Source: Stenotrophomonas nitritireducens (GTDB taxonomy: Bacteria; Pseudomonadota; Gammaproteobacteria; Xanthomonadales; Xanthomonadaceae). From it: a stretch of DNA of 64,000 nt. Shown one piece after another: positions 17,926-30,687 of this stretch. Within the stretch, counting starts at the first letter, position 1. Every line of letters starts with the position of its first letter. The stretch covers positions 62,001-126,000 of the forward strand of contig NZ_LDJG01000011.1 of the NCBI RefSeq assembly GCF_001431425.1, given 5' to 3'. The notes under the pieces are model-generated. The model searched no databases. It was not told the DNA's origin and saw only the letters and a program-made list of their open reading frames with translations. Both the position numbers and the translations under genes were made by a program.

Positions 17926-19107
17926 TCACTGTTTCCTTGCTTTCGGCCTTTCCGGCACGAAACAAAACGCAATCACCGCTCCGGCCAGGGCGAAACAGCC
18001 GCCGGCGATGAAGGCGGCCCGGCCGTCGCCGAAACGCCACAGCTGCCCGGCGATCAGCGCGCCGAGCACGCCGCCCAGTCCCGACGAGAACCCATAGAAC
18101 AGCCCCTGGCCGTGCCCATTGAGGTTGCCGGGGAAATAGCGCGCCAGCAGCTGCATCGCCGAGGCGAAGAACGCGGCGAAGCCCAGGCAGTGGGTGGCCT
18201 GGGCCACCAGCATCACCGGGATGTTTTCCGGCCACAGGGCGGTTGCCCACCAGCGCAGCGCGGCGCTGGCCATGGAGATGATCAGCAGCCAGCTGGCATC
18301 CCAGCGCTTGAAGAAGCCGGCGATCAGGAAGAACACCGCCACCTCGAACACCACGCCCACGGTCCACATCAGGCCCAGCAGCGAGGTGCTGTAGCCGTGC
18401 TGGTCCATATACAGCGAGAAGAACGTGTAGTACGGCCCGAACGAGAGCTGCTCGAGGAAGGCGGCGATGAAGAACGCCAGCACCGGCGGCCGCCGCACGA
18501 TCGCCCAGAAGCCCTGCACGTGCGCGGCATGGGTGCCGACGTGGCGCGCATAGCGGTTGAGGAAGGAAGCGCCGCTCATCAGCACGAACAGCGGCAGCAT
18601 CAGCCACGGCAGCAGGCCGGCGCCGTGCCGCTCGATCACCCAGCCGAACGAGGTCACCACCGCGATGAAGCCCAGCGAACCCCATACCCGGATCATGCCG
18701 TAGCGATGGCTGTCGCTGCCCAGGTGGGTGAGGGTGATGGATTCGAACTGCGGCATCACCGCGTTGTAGAAGAAGCAGAAGCCGACCATCACCGCATACA
18801 GCGTCCATTGCGGCTGCGGCAGCAGGAAGCCGGCGAAGCTGGCGACGGTCAGCACGCAGCCGATGCGCAGCCAGCGGATCGGGCGCGGCGATACCGCCGC
18901 CAGCGAGGTCCAGGTGCTGGGCGCGACCACGCGGGTCGCATACCACAGGCTCATCATCACGCTGATCGCGGTCACGCCCATGCCGCGCGACTGCAGGTAC
19001 AGGCTCCAGTACGGCGTGAACGCGCCCAGGGCGGCGTAGTAGAAGAAATAGAAGCTGGATAACCGGGCGACGGGGACCGGCGGTTGCGGTGTGGTTGGGG
19101 AAGTCAT
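17926..19107 (-). CDS. MFS transporter (MFS_1-like, HcaT type)
   Basis: A 393-residue permease with about 12 membrane segments. The N-terminus (SFYFFYYAALGAFTPYWSLYLQ) and the WGSLGF motif near residue 143 resemble the 3-phenylpropionate/nucleoside-type MFS_1-like family. Substrate unknown. It is convergent with the DUF2058 gene, with the terminator between them, and preceded by the GTAG-repeat array. Confidence 0.88.
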   Translation of the reverse strand: MTSPTTPQPPVPVARLSSFYFFYYAALGAFTPYWSLYLQSRGMGVTAISVMMSLWYATRVVAPSTWTSLAAVSPRPIRWLRIGCVLTVASFAGFLLPQPQWTLYAVMVGFCFFYNAVMPQFESITLTHLGSDSHRYGMIRVWGSLGFIAVVTSFGWVIERHGAGLLPWLMLPLFVLMSGASFLNRYARHVGTHAAHVQGFWAIVRRPPVLAFFIAAFLEQLSFGPYYTFFSLYMDQHGYSTSLLGLMWTVGVVFEVAVFFLIAGFFKRWDASWLLIISMASAALRWWATALWPENIPVMLVAQATHCLGFAAFFASAMQLLARYFPGNLNGHGQGLFYGFSSGLGGVLGALIAGQLWRFGDGRAAFIAGGCFALAGAVIAFCFVPERPKARKQ

Positions 19108-19183
19108 GGGGAGCGCACGGAGCGCAGAAGCGGGGGCGCATATTGTGCCCGGTGCGTTCCATCAAGGAAGGCACCGCGATCTT

Positions 19184-19484
19184 GTAGAGCGGAGCAGCGC
19201 CCCGCTGGAGCTGTACCGGGAATGCCCCCGCCGGGCGTCGCCCGGCGCTACAAAACCTGCCGCCCTGTAGAGCGGGGCAACGCCCCGCTGGAGCTGTACC
19301 GGGAATGCCCCCGCCGGGCTTCGCCCGGCGCTACAGAACCTGCCCGCCTTGTAGAGCGGGGCAACGCCCCGCTGGAGCTGTACCGGGAATGCCCCCGCCG
19401 GGCTTCGCCCGGCGCTACAGAACCTGCCCGCCTTGTAGAGCGGGGCAACGCCCCGCTGGGGCTGTACCGGGAGCGCCCCGGCTT
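19184..19484. repeat. Tandem array of GTAG-headed palindromic repeat doublets (SMAG-like)
   Basis: Three and a half units with periods of 83, 84 and 84 bases start at 19184, 19267, 19351 and 19435. Each unit is an inverted doublet: GTAG plus hairpin AGCGGGGCAACGCCCCGCT, then a spacer and hairpin CGCCGGGCTTCGCCCGGCG ending CTAC. Units 2 and 3 are identical; unit 1 has a few changes and unit 4 is truncated. The GTAG head and size fit the SMAG family of Stenotrophomonas. It lies between the amidohydrolase and MFS genes. Confidence 0.9.
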
Positions 19485-19499
19485 GTGCCTCGCAGGCGT

Positions 19500-19529
19500 A
19501 AAAAAGCGGCGGAGCATGGCTCCACCGCA
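19500..19529 (-). terminator. Intrinsic terminator after the amidohydrolase
   Basis: On the minus strand a 10-bp stem GCGGTGGAGC with GCTCCGCCGC is followed by seven T. It lies 27 bases past the amidohydrolase stop codon and separates that operon from the repeat array. Confidence 0.85.
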
Positions 19530-19555
19530 AGGGGAAGATACGGTGGTGCGGGAGA

Positions 19556-21007
19556 TCAGGGCGTCGCTTCGGCGTTCCAGGCGGCGACCCTGGCCTTGGT
19601 CTCGGCCAGCATCGCGTCCAGCGCGGCGCGGTCGTAGACCTTGCCGCGCATCACCACGGTGTCGATCGCGCGGGTCGCGTTGATGTCCAACAGCGGATTG
19701 CGCTCCAGCAGCACCAGGTCGGCGGCCTTGCCGGCTTGGACCGCACCGTAGCGGTCCAGCCTGCCGAACCAGGCCGGGCCGTTGCGGGTGGCCGCGACCA
19801 GTGCCTGCTGCGGGGTCAGGCCTTCGCGCACATACAGCGACAGTTCGTTGTGCAGGCCGATGCCGGGGTAGTTGTAGGAGTTGAGGAAGCCGGCGTCGGT
19901 TCCGGCCATGATGCGCACTCCGGCCTCCTGCAGCATCGGCAGCACCGAGGCGACCTGCGCATAGCGTTCGTGGCGTGCCTGGATCTGCTCCGGCGTGGCC
20001 TTGGCCGCGCGCTCCACGCGCCATGCGTAGGTCTTGCGCAGGCCCGGGCCGATGTAGGCCAGGTACGCATCGTTGTCGTGCGGTTCGGCGTCGAGGAAGC
20101 TGAGAATGCGGCCGCCGTCGAGCGTGGGGGTGACCGCCACGCCGAGTTCGGCGAAGCGGCGGTAGGCGGCCATCGCGGTGTCGCGGTCGAAACCGGTATG
20201 CAGCAGGCGGCTGGCCTCGGCGCGGTCGATGCGGCCGGCGGCCAGATCGGCGGTGATCTTCGCCTCGTCCGGAATGCCGGCCTGGAACGCATAGTCCAGG
20301 TGCTCGATCGAGCTGATGCCGGCATCCACGGCCTGGCCGACGGTCAGTGCCATCGGGATGTGGCCGGAGGTGCGCAGTCCGCGCTTCTTCGCCTCGGACA
20401 CCGCGTACAGGAACAGTTCCGGCTTCAGCGTGCTGTCGGTGATCTTGACGAAATCGACCTTGTCGCGCTGTTCGCGGTCCAGCGCCGCATCGACGCCGGC
20501 CTTGTCGCCGACCTCGATGGTGCCCTTCCACACCGGGGCGATGCCTTCGATCTTGGCACCGGAGGTGAACAGCTGCGGGCCGAACAGTTCGCCCCTGGCG
20601 ATCTGCCCGCGCCAGGACAGCACCTGTCCGGGCAGGTCGCCGGAGGCATCGCGCACGGTGGTGATGCCGTGCGCCACGTACAGCGGCAGCAGCGCCTTGT
20701 TTTCCTCGACCAGCGCCGGGCCGCCGCCGAAGTGCACGTGCATGTCCCACAGGCCGGGGATCAGGTAGTGATCCTTGGCGTCGACGGTCGTGGCGGCGCG
20801 CCACTGCCTGGCCAGCGCCTTGTCCTCGCCCACCGCCACGATCTCGTCGCCGCGGATCGCCACGGCCTGGCCGGGCAGGGTACGGCCGTGCTCGACGTCG
20901 ACGACGGTGGCGTGGCGGACCAGGACGTCGGCATTCGAGCGTGCGGCCAGCGCCGGCGGCGCCAGCACGAGCAGGGAGGACAGGGCGAGGGAAAGCGTGG
21001 TTTTCAT
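19556..21007 (-). CDS. Secreted amidohydrolase family protein
   Basis: A 483-residue metal-dependent hydrolase with a signal peptide (MKTTLSLALSSLLVLAPPAL). The fold is the imidazolonepropionase/prolidase-like branch of the amidohydrolases: metal motif HVHFGG near residue 90, DFVKI with the lysine expected to be carbamylated, SGHIPM, SIEHLD and GTDAG. The substrate may be a dipeptide or N-acyl compound; this is inference. The ATG at 21007 is chosen because it starts the signal peptide. It lies 48 bases after the ankyrin gene, so both are likely one operon. Confidence 0.9.
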   Translation of the reverse strand: MKTTLSLALSSLLVLAPPALAARSNADVLVRHATVVDVEHGRTLPGQAVAIRGDEIVAVGEDKALARQWRAATTVDAKDHYLIPGLWDMHVHFGGGPALVEENKALLPLYVAHGITTVRDASGDLPGQVLSWRGQIARGELFGPQLFTSGAKIEGIAPVWKGTIEVGDKAGVDAALDREQRDKVDFVKITDSTLKPELFLYAVSEAKKRGLRTSGHIPMALTVGQAVDAGISSIEHLDYAFQAGIPDEAKITADLAAGRIDRAEASRLLHTGFDRDTAMAAYRRFAELGVAVTPTLDGGRILSFLDAEPHDNDAYLAYIGPGLRKTYAWRVERAAKATPEQIQARHERYAQVASVLPMLQEAGVRIMAGTDAGFLNSYNYPGIGLHNELSLYVREGLTPQQALVAATRNGPAWFGRLDRYGAVQAGKAADLVLLERNPLLDINATRAIDTVVMRGKVYDRAALDAMLAETKARVAAWNAEATP

Positions 21008-21055
21008 CGGTGGGTTCCAGTGGCGTGCGGCGGGCCGCACAACGGAGAAAGGGGA

Positions 21056-21730
21056 TCAGCGGGCGCCGGCGGCGGCCAGCATGCGTTCGATGGCGGTCTG
21101 CCGACGCTGGCGGGCATGCCGCAGCGGCGCGACGCCTTCGCCATCGGCGAGATTCACGTCGGCACCGGCATCGATCAGCAGGCGCACGATGTCCTGGTGG
21201 CGGGTGCCGCCGTCGCCGAGGATGATGGCCTCCAGCAGGGCGGTCCAACCGAGGCGGTTGACGTGGTCCACGTCGACGCCGGCGTCGATCAACGTGCGTA
21301 CGGTTTCCACGTGGCCGCGTTCGGCAGCCGGGATCAGCGCGGTGCCGCCATAGCGGTTGGTGCTGCGCGGATCGGCGCCGTGGGCCAGGGTCATCCGCAG
21401 GATGTCGAGCTGGCCGCTGGCGCCGGCATACAGATAGGCGCTGTCGTCGATCGCGTCCTTGGCGTTGACGTCGGCGCCGGCGTCGATCAAGGCCCGCGCC
21501 GCTTCGGTCTGCCGCCGGTGGACGGCCACCAGCAGCGGCGTGCGGCCCCTTGCGTCGCGGGCGCGGGTGTCGGCGCCCTGTGCGAGCAGGGCACGTACCG
21601 CTTCCGTGTCGCCGGTCTCGGCGGCCTGGAACAACTGCCGCGCCAGAGCAGGATCGCTGGCGCCGGCGGAGCAGGATGCCAGCATGGCCGTGGCCAGTAC
21701 CTGCGCGGTGATCCAATGTCGAGCGGACAT
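21056..21730 (-). CDS. Ankyrin-repeat lipoprotein
   Basis: A 224-residue protein with a lipobox (LASC) near residue 20 and about five ankyrin repeats, for example GRTPLLVAVHRRQTEAARAL and GGTALIPAAERGHVETVRTL. It is probably a periplasmic partner or inhibitor-like scaffold. It is cotranscribed with the downstream amidohydrolase and divergent from the LysR gene. In other bacteria ankyrin lipoproteins often accompany exported enzymes, so a binding role for the hydrolase is plausible. Confidence 0.88.
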   Translation of the reverse strand: MSARHWITAQVLATAMLASCSAGASDPALARQLFQAAETGDTEAVRALLAQGADTRARDARGRTPLLVAVHRRQTEAARALIDAGADVNAKDAIDDSAYLYAGASGQLDILRMTLAHGADPRSTNRYGGTALIPAAERGHVETVRTLIDAGVDVDHVNRLGWTALLEAIILGDGGTRHQDIVRLLIDAGADVNLADGEGVAPLRHARQRRQTAIERMLAAAGAR

Positions 21731-21836
21731 CGCCTGCCTCCTGATTTCTGCGGCGTGCGGATGCGCCTGTGGAGCGCATCGCGGTGGCGGACGTTTGCGC
21801 CCGGCTGGTGTCGATGCTACAAGCCGTCTCTTCCAT

Positions 21837-21859
21837 CCAGAAATGAAATGTAACGATGG
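21837..21859. promoter_or_regulatory. Candidate LysR operator A
   Basis: A 23-base block beginning CCAGAAATGAA and ending CGATGG matches 18 of 23 positions with 24212-24234, upstream of the cytosine-deaminase-like gene. This copy overlaps the LysR start codon (21856) and lies 107-129 bases upstream of the divergent ankyrin gene. It may mediate autoregulation and control of the divergent operon. Confidence 0.5.
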
Positions 21860-22737
21860 ATATCAGTCCAAAATCGAATAGAGCGCTGTTCGACCTCGAC
21901 CTGCTGCGCGCGTTGGTGACGGTGGCCGATTGCGGCAGCTTCACCGCGGCGGCGGCGCGCCTGCATTCCACCCAGTCCACCATCAGCCAGAAGGTGCGGC
22001 GGCTGGAGGAACTGGCCGGGCATCGCCTGCTCGACCGCGGGGTGCGCGATGTACGCCCCACCGACACCGGCGAGACCGTGCTGGGCTATGCGCGGCGCCT
22101 GCTGGCGCTGAACGAGGAACTGGGCGAGGCGCTGTCCGGCGCGGGCGTGGCCACCACCCTGCGCCTCGGCGTGCCGGAGGATTTCGCCGGCGGCCGCACC
22201 ACGCACCTGCTGGCCGATTTCAGTCGGCTGCACCCGCGGGTGAAGCTGGAAGTGAGCAGCGGCCTGAGCCGCGCCCTGGCCGAGGGCTACGACCGCGGCG
22301 AACTGGACCTGGTGCTGGTCAAGCAGCGCCGCGGCAGCCGCGAGGCGCTGGCCTGCTGGCCCGAGCCGATGCGCTGGATCGACAGCGCGTCCAGCCCGGC
22401 GTTCGCGCTCGATCCGGTGCCGCTGGTGGCCTTCCCGCCGCGCGGGCTGTACCGCGACGATATGATCGACGCGATCGAGGCGCTGGGCCGGCGCTGGCGC
22501 ATCAGCTTCACCAGTTCCAGCCTGGGGGGCATTCAGGCGGCGGTAGCCGACGGCCTGGGCATCAGCCTGCTGCCGGCGCGTACGGTGACGCCGGCGCATG
22601 TGGTGCTGGGCGCGGAAAGCGGCTTGCCGGAGATCGACAGCATCGAACTGGTGATCCTGATGCGGTCATCGGCCGACCCGGAGGTACGGGTGCTGGCCGA
22701 CATGCTGGTGGAGATGCTGGGCCAGTCGCAGGTGTAG
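21856..22737 (+). CDS. LysR-family transcriptional regulator
   Basis: A 293-residue regulator. The N-terminal helix-turn-helix is at about 14-73 (LLRALVTVADCGSFTAAAAR, HSTQSTISQKVRRLEEL) and the effector-binding domain follows from about 90. It is divergent from the ankyrin-amidohydrolase pair and 247 bases from the convergent cytosine-deaminase-like gene. A shared motif at its own start and upstream of the deaminase suggests it controls both flanking hydrolase genes. No ribosome site is obvious at the ATG. Confidence 0.93.
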   Translation: MDISPKSNRALFDLDLLRALVTVADCGSFTAAAARLHSTQSTISQKVRRLEELAGHRLLDRGVRDVRPTDTGETVLGYARRLLALNEELGEALSGAGVATTLRLGVPEDFAGGRTTHLLADFSRLHPRVKLEVSSGLSRALAEGYDRGELDLVLVKQRRGSREALACWPEPMRWIDSASSPAFALDPVPLVAFPPRGLYRDDMIDAIEALGRRWRISFTSSSLGGIQAAVADGLGISLLPARTVTPAHVVLGAESGLPEIDSIELVILMRSSADPEVRVLADMLVEMLGQSQV

Positions 22738-22984
22738 AAACGGTCTCAGTGGTGACCGGGGCATTCCCGGCGAAGCGCCATCGTGATTGATGCGGAAGAA
22801 CCGCCGCTCGCGGCTCGCACCGCGTGGCGCGGCAGCGGCCAGCACCCACGGAAACCGGATCGGTGATGTCCGGCCATCCGTCGCAGCTGCGGGGATGGCC
22901 TGCGCAGGGGCTGCCGGGAAAACCCGATGCGGGGCGCCACCCCCGCATCGGCAGAAACCGGCGCGCTGGTTCCCACGGAATCGA

Positions 22985-24157
22985 TCAAACGGCGTCCTGC
23001 ACGAACCGGCCGCGGCGGACGATGCGGCGACGGCATGGAACCCCGGCCACCGCGGCCGCGGCGTTGGGCGCGTCGAGCACCAGGAAGGTGGCCTCGTTGC
23101 CCGCGGCCAGGCCATAGCCCTGCAGGCCGATCACGCGCGCGCTGGCGCCGGTGGCCATCTTCAGCGCCATGCACAGGTCCTCGTCGGTATGGAAACCGGA
23201 GCGGTAGCCGAGCAGCATCGCCCGCTGCAGCATGTCGCCGTTGCCGTAGGGCCACCATGCGTCGCGGATGTTGTCGTTGCCCATGAACACCTCCACGCCG
23301 GCCGCGCGCAGCCGGCGCACCGGCGGGAACGGACGGTCGCCCGGGGCGTTGGTCATGATCGCCACGCCGGCATCGGCCAGCACGGCGGCGATGCGGTCCA
23401 CCTGCGCCTCGTCCACCTCGCCCAGCGAATAGGCATGGCTGACCGCCACGCGCCCCTCCATGCTGAGCGCGCGGGTGCGTTCGGCGATGCGCCGCAACTG
23501 CTCGATGCCGCCCAGGCCGGGCTCGTGCAGGTGGATGTCGACCTTAGCGCCATGGCGCTCGGCGATGCCGAACACCACGTCGAGCTGGCCCTTGCTGTCG
23601 CCGTCGAGCGTATCCGGGTCGATGCCGCCGACCACCTGCGCGCCTTGGCGCATCGCCGCCTCCAGTACCTCGGCCGTGCCGGGGCAGGACATCACGCCGG
23701 CCTGCGGGAACGCGACCAGTTCGATATCGACGATGCCGCGCCAGCGTTCGTGCACCGCGTTCACCGCGTGCAGGTTGTCCAGGCCGGTGGTCGCGTCGAC
23801 ATCGACATGGCTGCGCATCGCCACGGTGCCGAATGCGGCGGCCTGCGCGACCAGCGCATCGGCGCGCTCGACGATGGAGGGCGCGGCCGCCAGCTCCTGC
23901 TTCTCGATGGCCAGGCGCTCGCGCAGGGTCTGCGCCGGACGATGCGGGTGCCAGCGGTCGCCGACGAAGCTCTTGTCCAGGTGGATGTGGCCATCGACGA
24001 AGCCCGGCAGCACCAGCTGGCCGCCCAGGTCGACCAGTGCCGCGCCTTCGGTGCGCGGCAGGTCCGGGCCGATGGCGGCGAAACGACCGTCGGCGACGGC
24101 CAGTTCCAGGGGCTGGCCGTCGGGGCCGACGGCGTTGATGAAGAGTTGCTCGACCAT
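22985..24157 (-). CDS. Cytosine-deaminase-like metal-dependent hydrolase
   Basis: A 390-residue amidohydrolase of the CodA type. Metal and catalytic motifs are HIHLDKS near residue 58, HLHEPG near 197, SHAYSLG, and NDNIRDAWWPYGNGD near 300, which carries the conserved aspartate. Such enzymes deaminate cytosine or open cyclic ureides; the exact substrate is not decidable here. The ATG at 24157 starts the conserved EQLFINAV segment; longer readings run into the promoter. A candidate LysR site is 55-77 bases upstream. Confidence 0.87.
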   Translation of the reverse strand: MVEQLFINAVGPDGQPLELAVADGRFAAIGPDLPRTEGAALVDLGGQLVLPGFVDGHIHLDKSFVGDRWHPHRPAQTLRERLAIEKQELAAAPSIVERADALVAQAAAFGTVAMRSHVDVDATTGLDNLHAVNAVHERWRGIVDIELVAFPQAGVMSCPGTAEVLEAAMRQGAQVVGGIDPDTLDGDSKGQLDVVFGIAERHGAKVDIHLHEPGLGGIEQLRRIAERTRALSMEGRVAVSHAYSLGEVDEAQVDRIAAVLADAGVAIMTNAPGDRPFPPVRRLRAAGVEVFMGNDNIRDAWWPYGNGDMLQRAMLLGYRSGFHTDEDLCMALKMATGASARVIGLQGYGLAAGNEATFLVLDAPNAAAAVAGVPCRRRIVRRGRFVQDAV

Positions 24158-24554
24158 GGCGGCTTCGTGGGGAAGGATGGGGGCTGCCACGATAGGCGCG
24201 GCATCCGTCCACCGGAAATGAAGTATCGCGATGGGGGCCATTCGCCCCGGCACTGGCCGATGGCTGGCGCCGGCCCGCGCAGTGGAGCCGGATGGAAGTC
24301 GAGTCGATATCGTTGCCTGCCGGGGCCTGGCCGCATGCGGCGGCGGCCTTCACGCCGGGCCGCATCCTCGTTGCTGGCCGATCGCGCCGCGCGGAGCGCC
24401 GCTCACATGCAGCGCACGCGAGCGTGACGTCACTCCCCGCGGCGGTCCTCATCCGGGATCGTGCCCCGGATTGAAAGCCGCGCCGGGAGGAGCAGGGTGC
24501 CGGTTCGTGCAGCGCGTCGCCGCGCGCCTGGATGTCACCGCAGCGCCGCGGCTT
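24158..24554. other. Gene-free stretch between the deaminase-like gene and metH
   Basis: About 400 bases with no credible gene. The first 80 bases hold the deaminase promoter region and candidate LysR site. The remainder, downstream of metH, shows no clear T-tailed terminator. Confidence 0.5.
24212..24234. promoter_or_regulatory. Candidate LysR operator B
   Basis: Second copy of the block at 21837-21859: begins CCGGAAATGAA, ends CGATGG, 18 of 23 bases identical. It lies 55-77 bases upstream of the cytosine-deaminase-like start codon, a normal activation distance for LysR regulators. Confidence 0.55.
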
Positions 24555-27235
<2,681 letters not shown>

Positions 27236-27239
<4 letters not shown>

Positions 27240-28339
27240 GCGGCCTGCTCCTGCGCCTGCGGCAATGCGCGCGGCGGCACGCCGGCCACCGCTTCGGCGA
27301 TGGCCTTGATGTGCGCCGGGGTGGTGCCGCAGCAGCCGCCGACCAGGTTCAGCAGGCCGGAGGTGGCGAACTCCTTCAGCGTGGCGGCCATTTCCTCCGG
27401 CGTCTCGTCGTACTCGCCGAACGCATTGGGCAGGCCGGCGTTGGGATGGGCGCTGACGTAGCCGCTGGACACCTGCGCCAGCGTTTCCACGTGCGGACGC
27501 ATGTCGGTCGCACCGAGTGCGCAGTTGAAGCCGATCGACAGCGGCTGGCCGTGCGCGACCGAGGCGTAGAAGGCTTCGGCGGTCTGCCCGGACAAAGTGC
27601 GCCCGGAAGCGTCGGTGATGGTGCCGGAAATCATCACCGGCAGGCGCGCGCCGCGCGCGTCGAAGGCCTCCTCGATGGCGAACAGCGCGGCCTTGGCGTT
27701 GAGCGTATCGAAGATGGTTTCCACCATCAGCGTATCGGCGCCGCCGTCGATCAGGCCGTCGATGGCCTCGCGGTAGGTCGTGCGCAGTTCGTCGAAGCTG
27801 GTGTTGCGGAAACCCGGGTCGTTGACGTTGGGGCTGATCGAGGCGGTGCGGCTGGTCGGGCCGAGCACGCCGATCACGAAGCGCGGCCTGTCCGGTGTCG
27901 TCGCCTCGACGGCGTCGCAGCACTGCCGTGCCACCTGCGCGCCGGCCTTGTTCAGTTCGTAGACCAGGTGCTGCAGGTGGTAGTCGGCCTGGCTGACCGA
28001 GGTGGCGTTGAAGGTATTGGTCTCCACCAGGTCGGCGCCGGCTTCCAGGTAGGCGGTGTGGATGCCGGCGATGATCTCCGGCCGGGTCAGCAGCAGCAGG
28101 TCGTTGTTGCCCTTGAGGTCGTGGCCGGCATGGCCGCAGCCGGGGCCGTGCACGTGGCCGTCGCCCGCCGGCAGGCTGTCGTAGCCCTGCGCGAAACGCT
28201 GCCCGCGGTAGTCGTCTTCCTCCAGCCCATGGCGCTGGATCATCGTGCCCATGGCGCCGTCGATGACCAGGATGCGCTGCTCGAGGGCGCGCAGCAGCTT
28301 GGCGACGCGTTCGGGGTGGAGCCAGGGGAGGGCGTGCAT
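27236..28339 (-). CDS. metH: Methionine synthase, homocysteine-binding module (split MetH)
   Basis: A 367-residue homocysteine S-methyltransferase domain equal to the N-terminal part of MetH. Zinc ligands are C273 (NCAL) and C336-C337 (GGCCGTT); [15 protein letters not shown] is near residue 25. Compared with E. coli MetH as I remember it, about 15 extra residues rich in His, Gly and Cys (about 57-73, [16 protein letters not shown]) sit before DLKGNND. The product must associate with the downstream 894-residue part to make methionine. It starts 53 bases after the ArsR-methyltransferase gene. Confidence 0.95.
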
Positions 28340-28392
28340 GGGCGGACCGTGACGTGGAATCGGGGAGGAGAGGGAGGCGTGCGCGCCAGGCT

Positions 28393-29322
28393 TCAGGGCC
28401 GGTGGGCGATCAGCGAGATCACCTCGAAATGCGGCGGGCGCTTCTCGCGGGTGACGGTTTCCAGGCTGGATACCTCCAGCCCGGCCTTCTCGACGAACCT
28501 GCGCAGGTCCTTGCCGGTGAAGCCGAGGTTGACGTGGCCATAGGCCTCCACCGCCGCCTTGTGCTCGTGGCGGGCGAGGCTGCACAGCATCAGCCGTCCG
28601 CCGGGGCGCAGCACGCGCGCGCCTTCGGCCACCGCCTTGGCCGGGTTGCTGGCGTAGGTGAGGGCGTGCATCAGCACCACCAGGTCGAAGCTGCCGTCGT
28701 CGAACGGCAGCTTGTGCATGTCGCCCTCGCGCACTTCGACATTGGGCAGCTTGCGCAGGCGCTCGCTGGCCGCGGCGACCACGCGCGCGCTGGTGTCGAC
28801 GCAGACGTAGCGTTGCGCGTGCGGGGCCAGCAGCTCGGCCAGCACGCCATCGCCGGAGGCGATGTCGAGCACGTCGCCGGTCTCCAGCAGCGGCAGCGCG
28901 CTGCGCGCCAGCGCTTCCCAGGTGCGGCCCGGGGAGTAGTGGCGCTCCATGTCGCCGGCCACGCTGTCGGCCCAGTTCTGGTCGGCGGCGCGCATCGCCA
29001 GTACGGAGGGCACGCGCTCGGCGTCCTGGCGCAGCAGCGGATCGTCGCTGCCGTTGCTCAGCGCATGCCACAATGCGCGCTGCGCCGGATCCAGCGCGGC
29101 CTCGTCGAAGCGGTAGTAGGCCGACACGCCGGCGCGGCGGTCGCGCACCAGCCCGGCTTCCTTCAGGCGGGCCAGGTGGGTGGACACGCGCGGCTGCGCC
29201 AGCGTGGTGATGGCCGACAGCTCGGCCACGGTCAGCTCCTCCTGCTCCAGCAGCGTCAGCAGGCGCACGCGGGTGGCGTCGGCGAACACCTTCAGGCGGG
29301 TCGACCAGTCTTCCAGATCCAT
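28393..29322 (-). CDS. ArsR-methyltransferase fusion regulator (SahR-like)
   Basis: A 309-residue fusion. The N-terminal ArsR winged helix (about 1-90) has [23 protein letters not shown]. The C-terminal class I SAM-binding fold (about 140-300) has [15 protein letters not shown] and DLVVLMHAL. Fused regulators of this type, named SahR as I recall, sense S-adenosylhomocysteine and control methionine-cycle genes. Its position directly before metH supports that. A 30-base dyad touches the start codon. It is divergent from the acyl-CoA dehydrogenase. Confidence 0.9.
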   Translation of the reverse strand: MDLEDWSTRLKVFADATRVRLLTLLEQEELTVAELSAITTLAQPRVSTHLARLKEAGLVRDRRAGVSAYYRFDEAALDPAQRALWHALSNGSDDPLLRQDAERVPSVLAMRAADQNWADSVAGDMERHYSPGRTWEALARSALPLLETGDVLDIASGDGVLAELLAPHAQRYVCVDTSARVVAAASERLRKLPNVEVREGDMHKLPFDDGSFDLVVLMHALTYASNPAKAVAEGARVLRPGGRLMLCSLARHEHKAAVEAYGHVNLGFTGKDLRRFVEKAGLEVSSLETVTREKRPPHFEVISLIAHRP

Positions 29323-29323
29323 A

Positions 29324-29353
29324 AATATCTACCTATCGAGATAGAGAGATATT
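29324..29353. promoter_or_regulatory. Dyad operator of the ArsR-methyltransferase/metH operon
   Basis: A two-part palindrome: outer arms AATATCT/AGATATT (7 bp) and inner arms CTATC/GATAG (5 bp) with a 2-base centre. It ends one base before the regulator's start codon, so a bound protein would block both promoter and ribosome site. It is strikingly AT-rich against the surrounding sequence. Confidence 0.75.
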
Positions 29354-29501
29354 CTGCTGCTGCGGCGCGGCAGGGTCAAGGCGCAGGCCCCCCGGGGTAG
29401 GACCCGGCAACCCGTTGGGAACGGCGTTGCTGCCGGATGGCGACGGCGTCCGCATTCACCATGTTCCTGGCTGCTCCCCCTATGTTTCCGGCCTCAACAG
29501 T

Positions 29502-29507
29502 TACAAT
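29502..29507 (+). promoter_or_regulatory. Candidate -10 element of the acyl-CoA dehydrogenase gene
   Basis: TACAAT followed by CGC, 32-37 bases before the GTG start. The same TAYAATCGC block precedes the glutamate dehydrogenase (36172) and the IscA-type gene (59252) at similar distance. No good -35 is visible. Confidence 0.45.
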
Positions 29508-29538
29508 CGCAACTTCGTAACGCCCTGGGAGGGGTGCA

Positions 29539-30687
<1,149 letters not shown>

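Noticed and set aside
19184-19484. CRISPR array
   Set aside because: Repeats are contiguous 83-84-base units without unique spacers, and no cas genes are near. They are palindromic GTAG elements.
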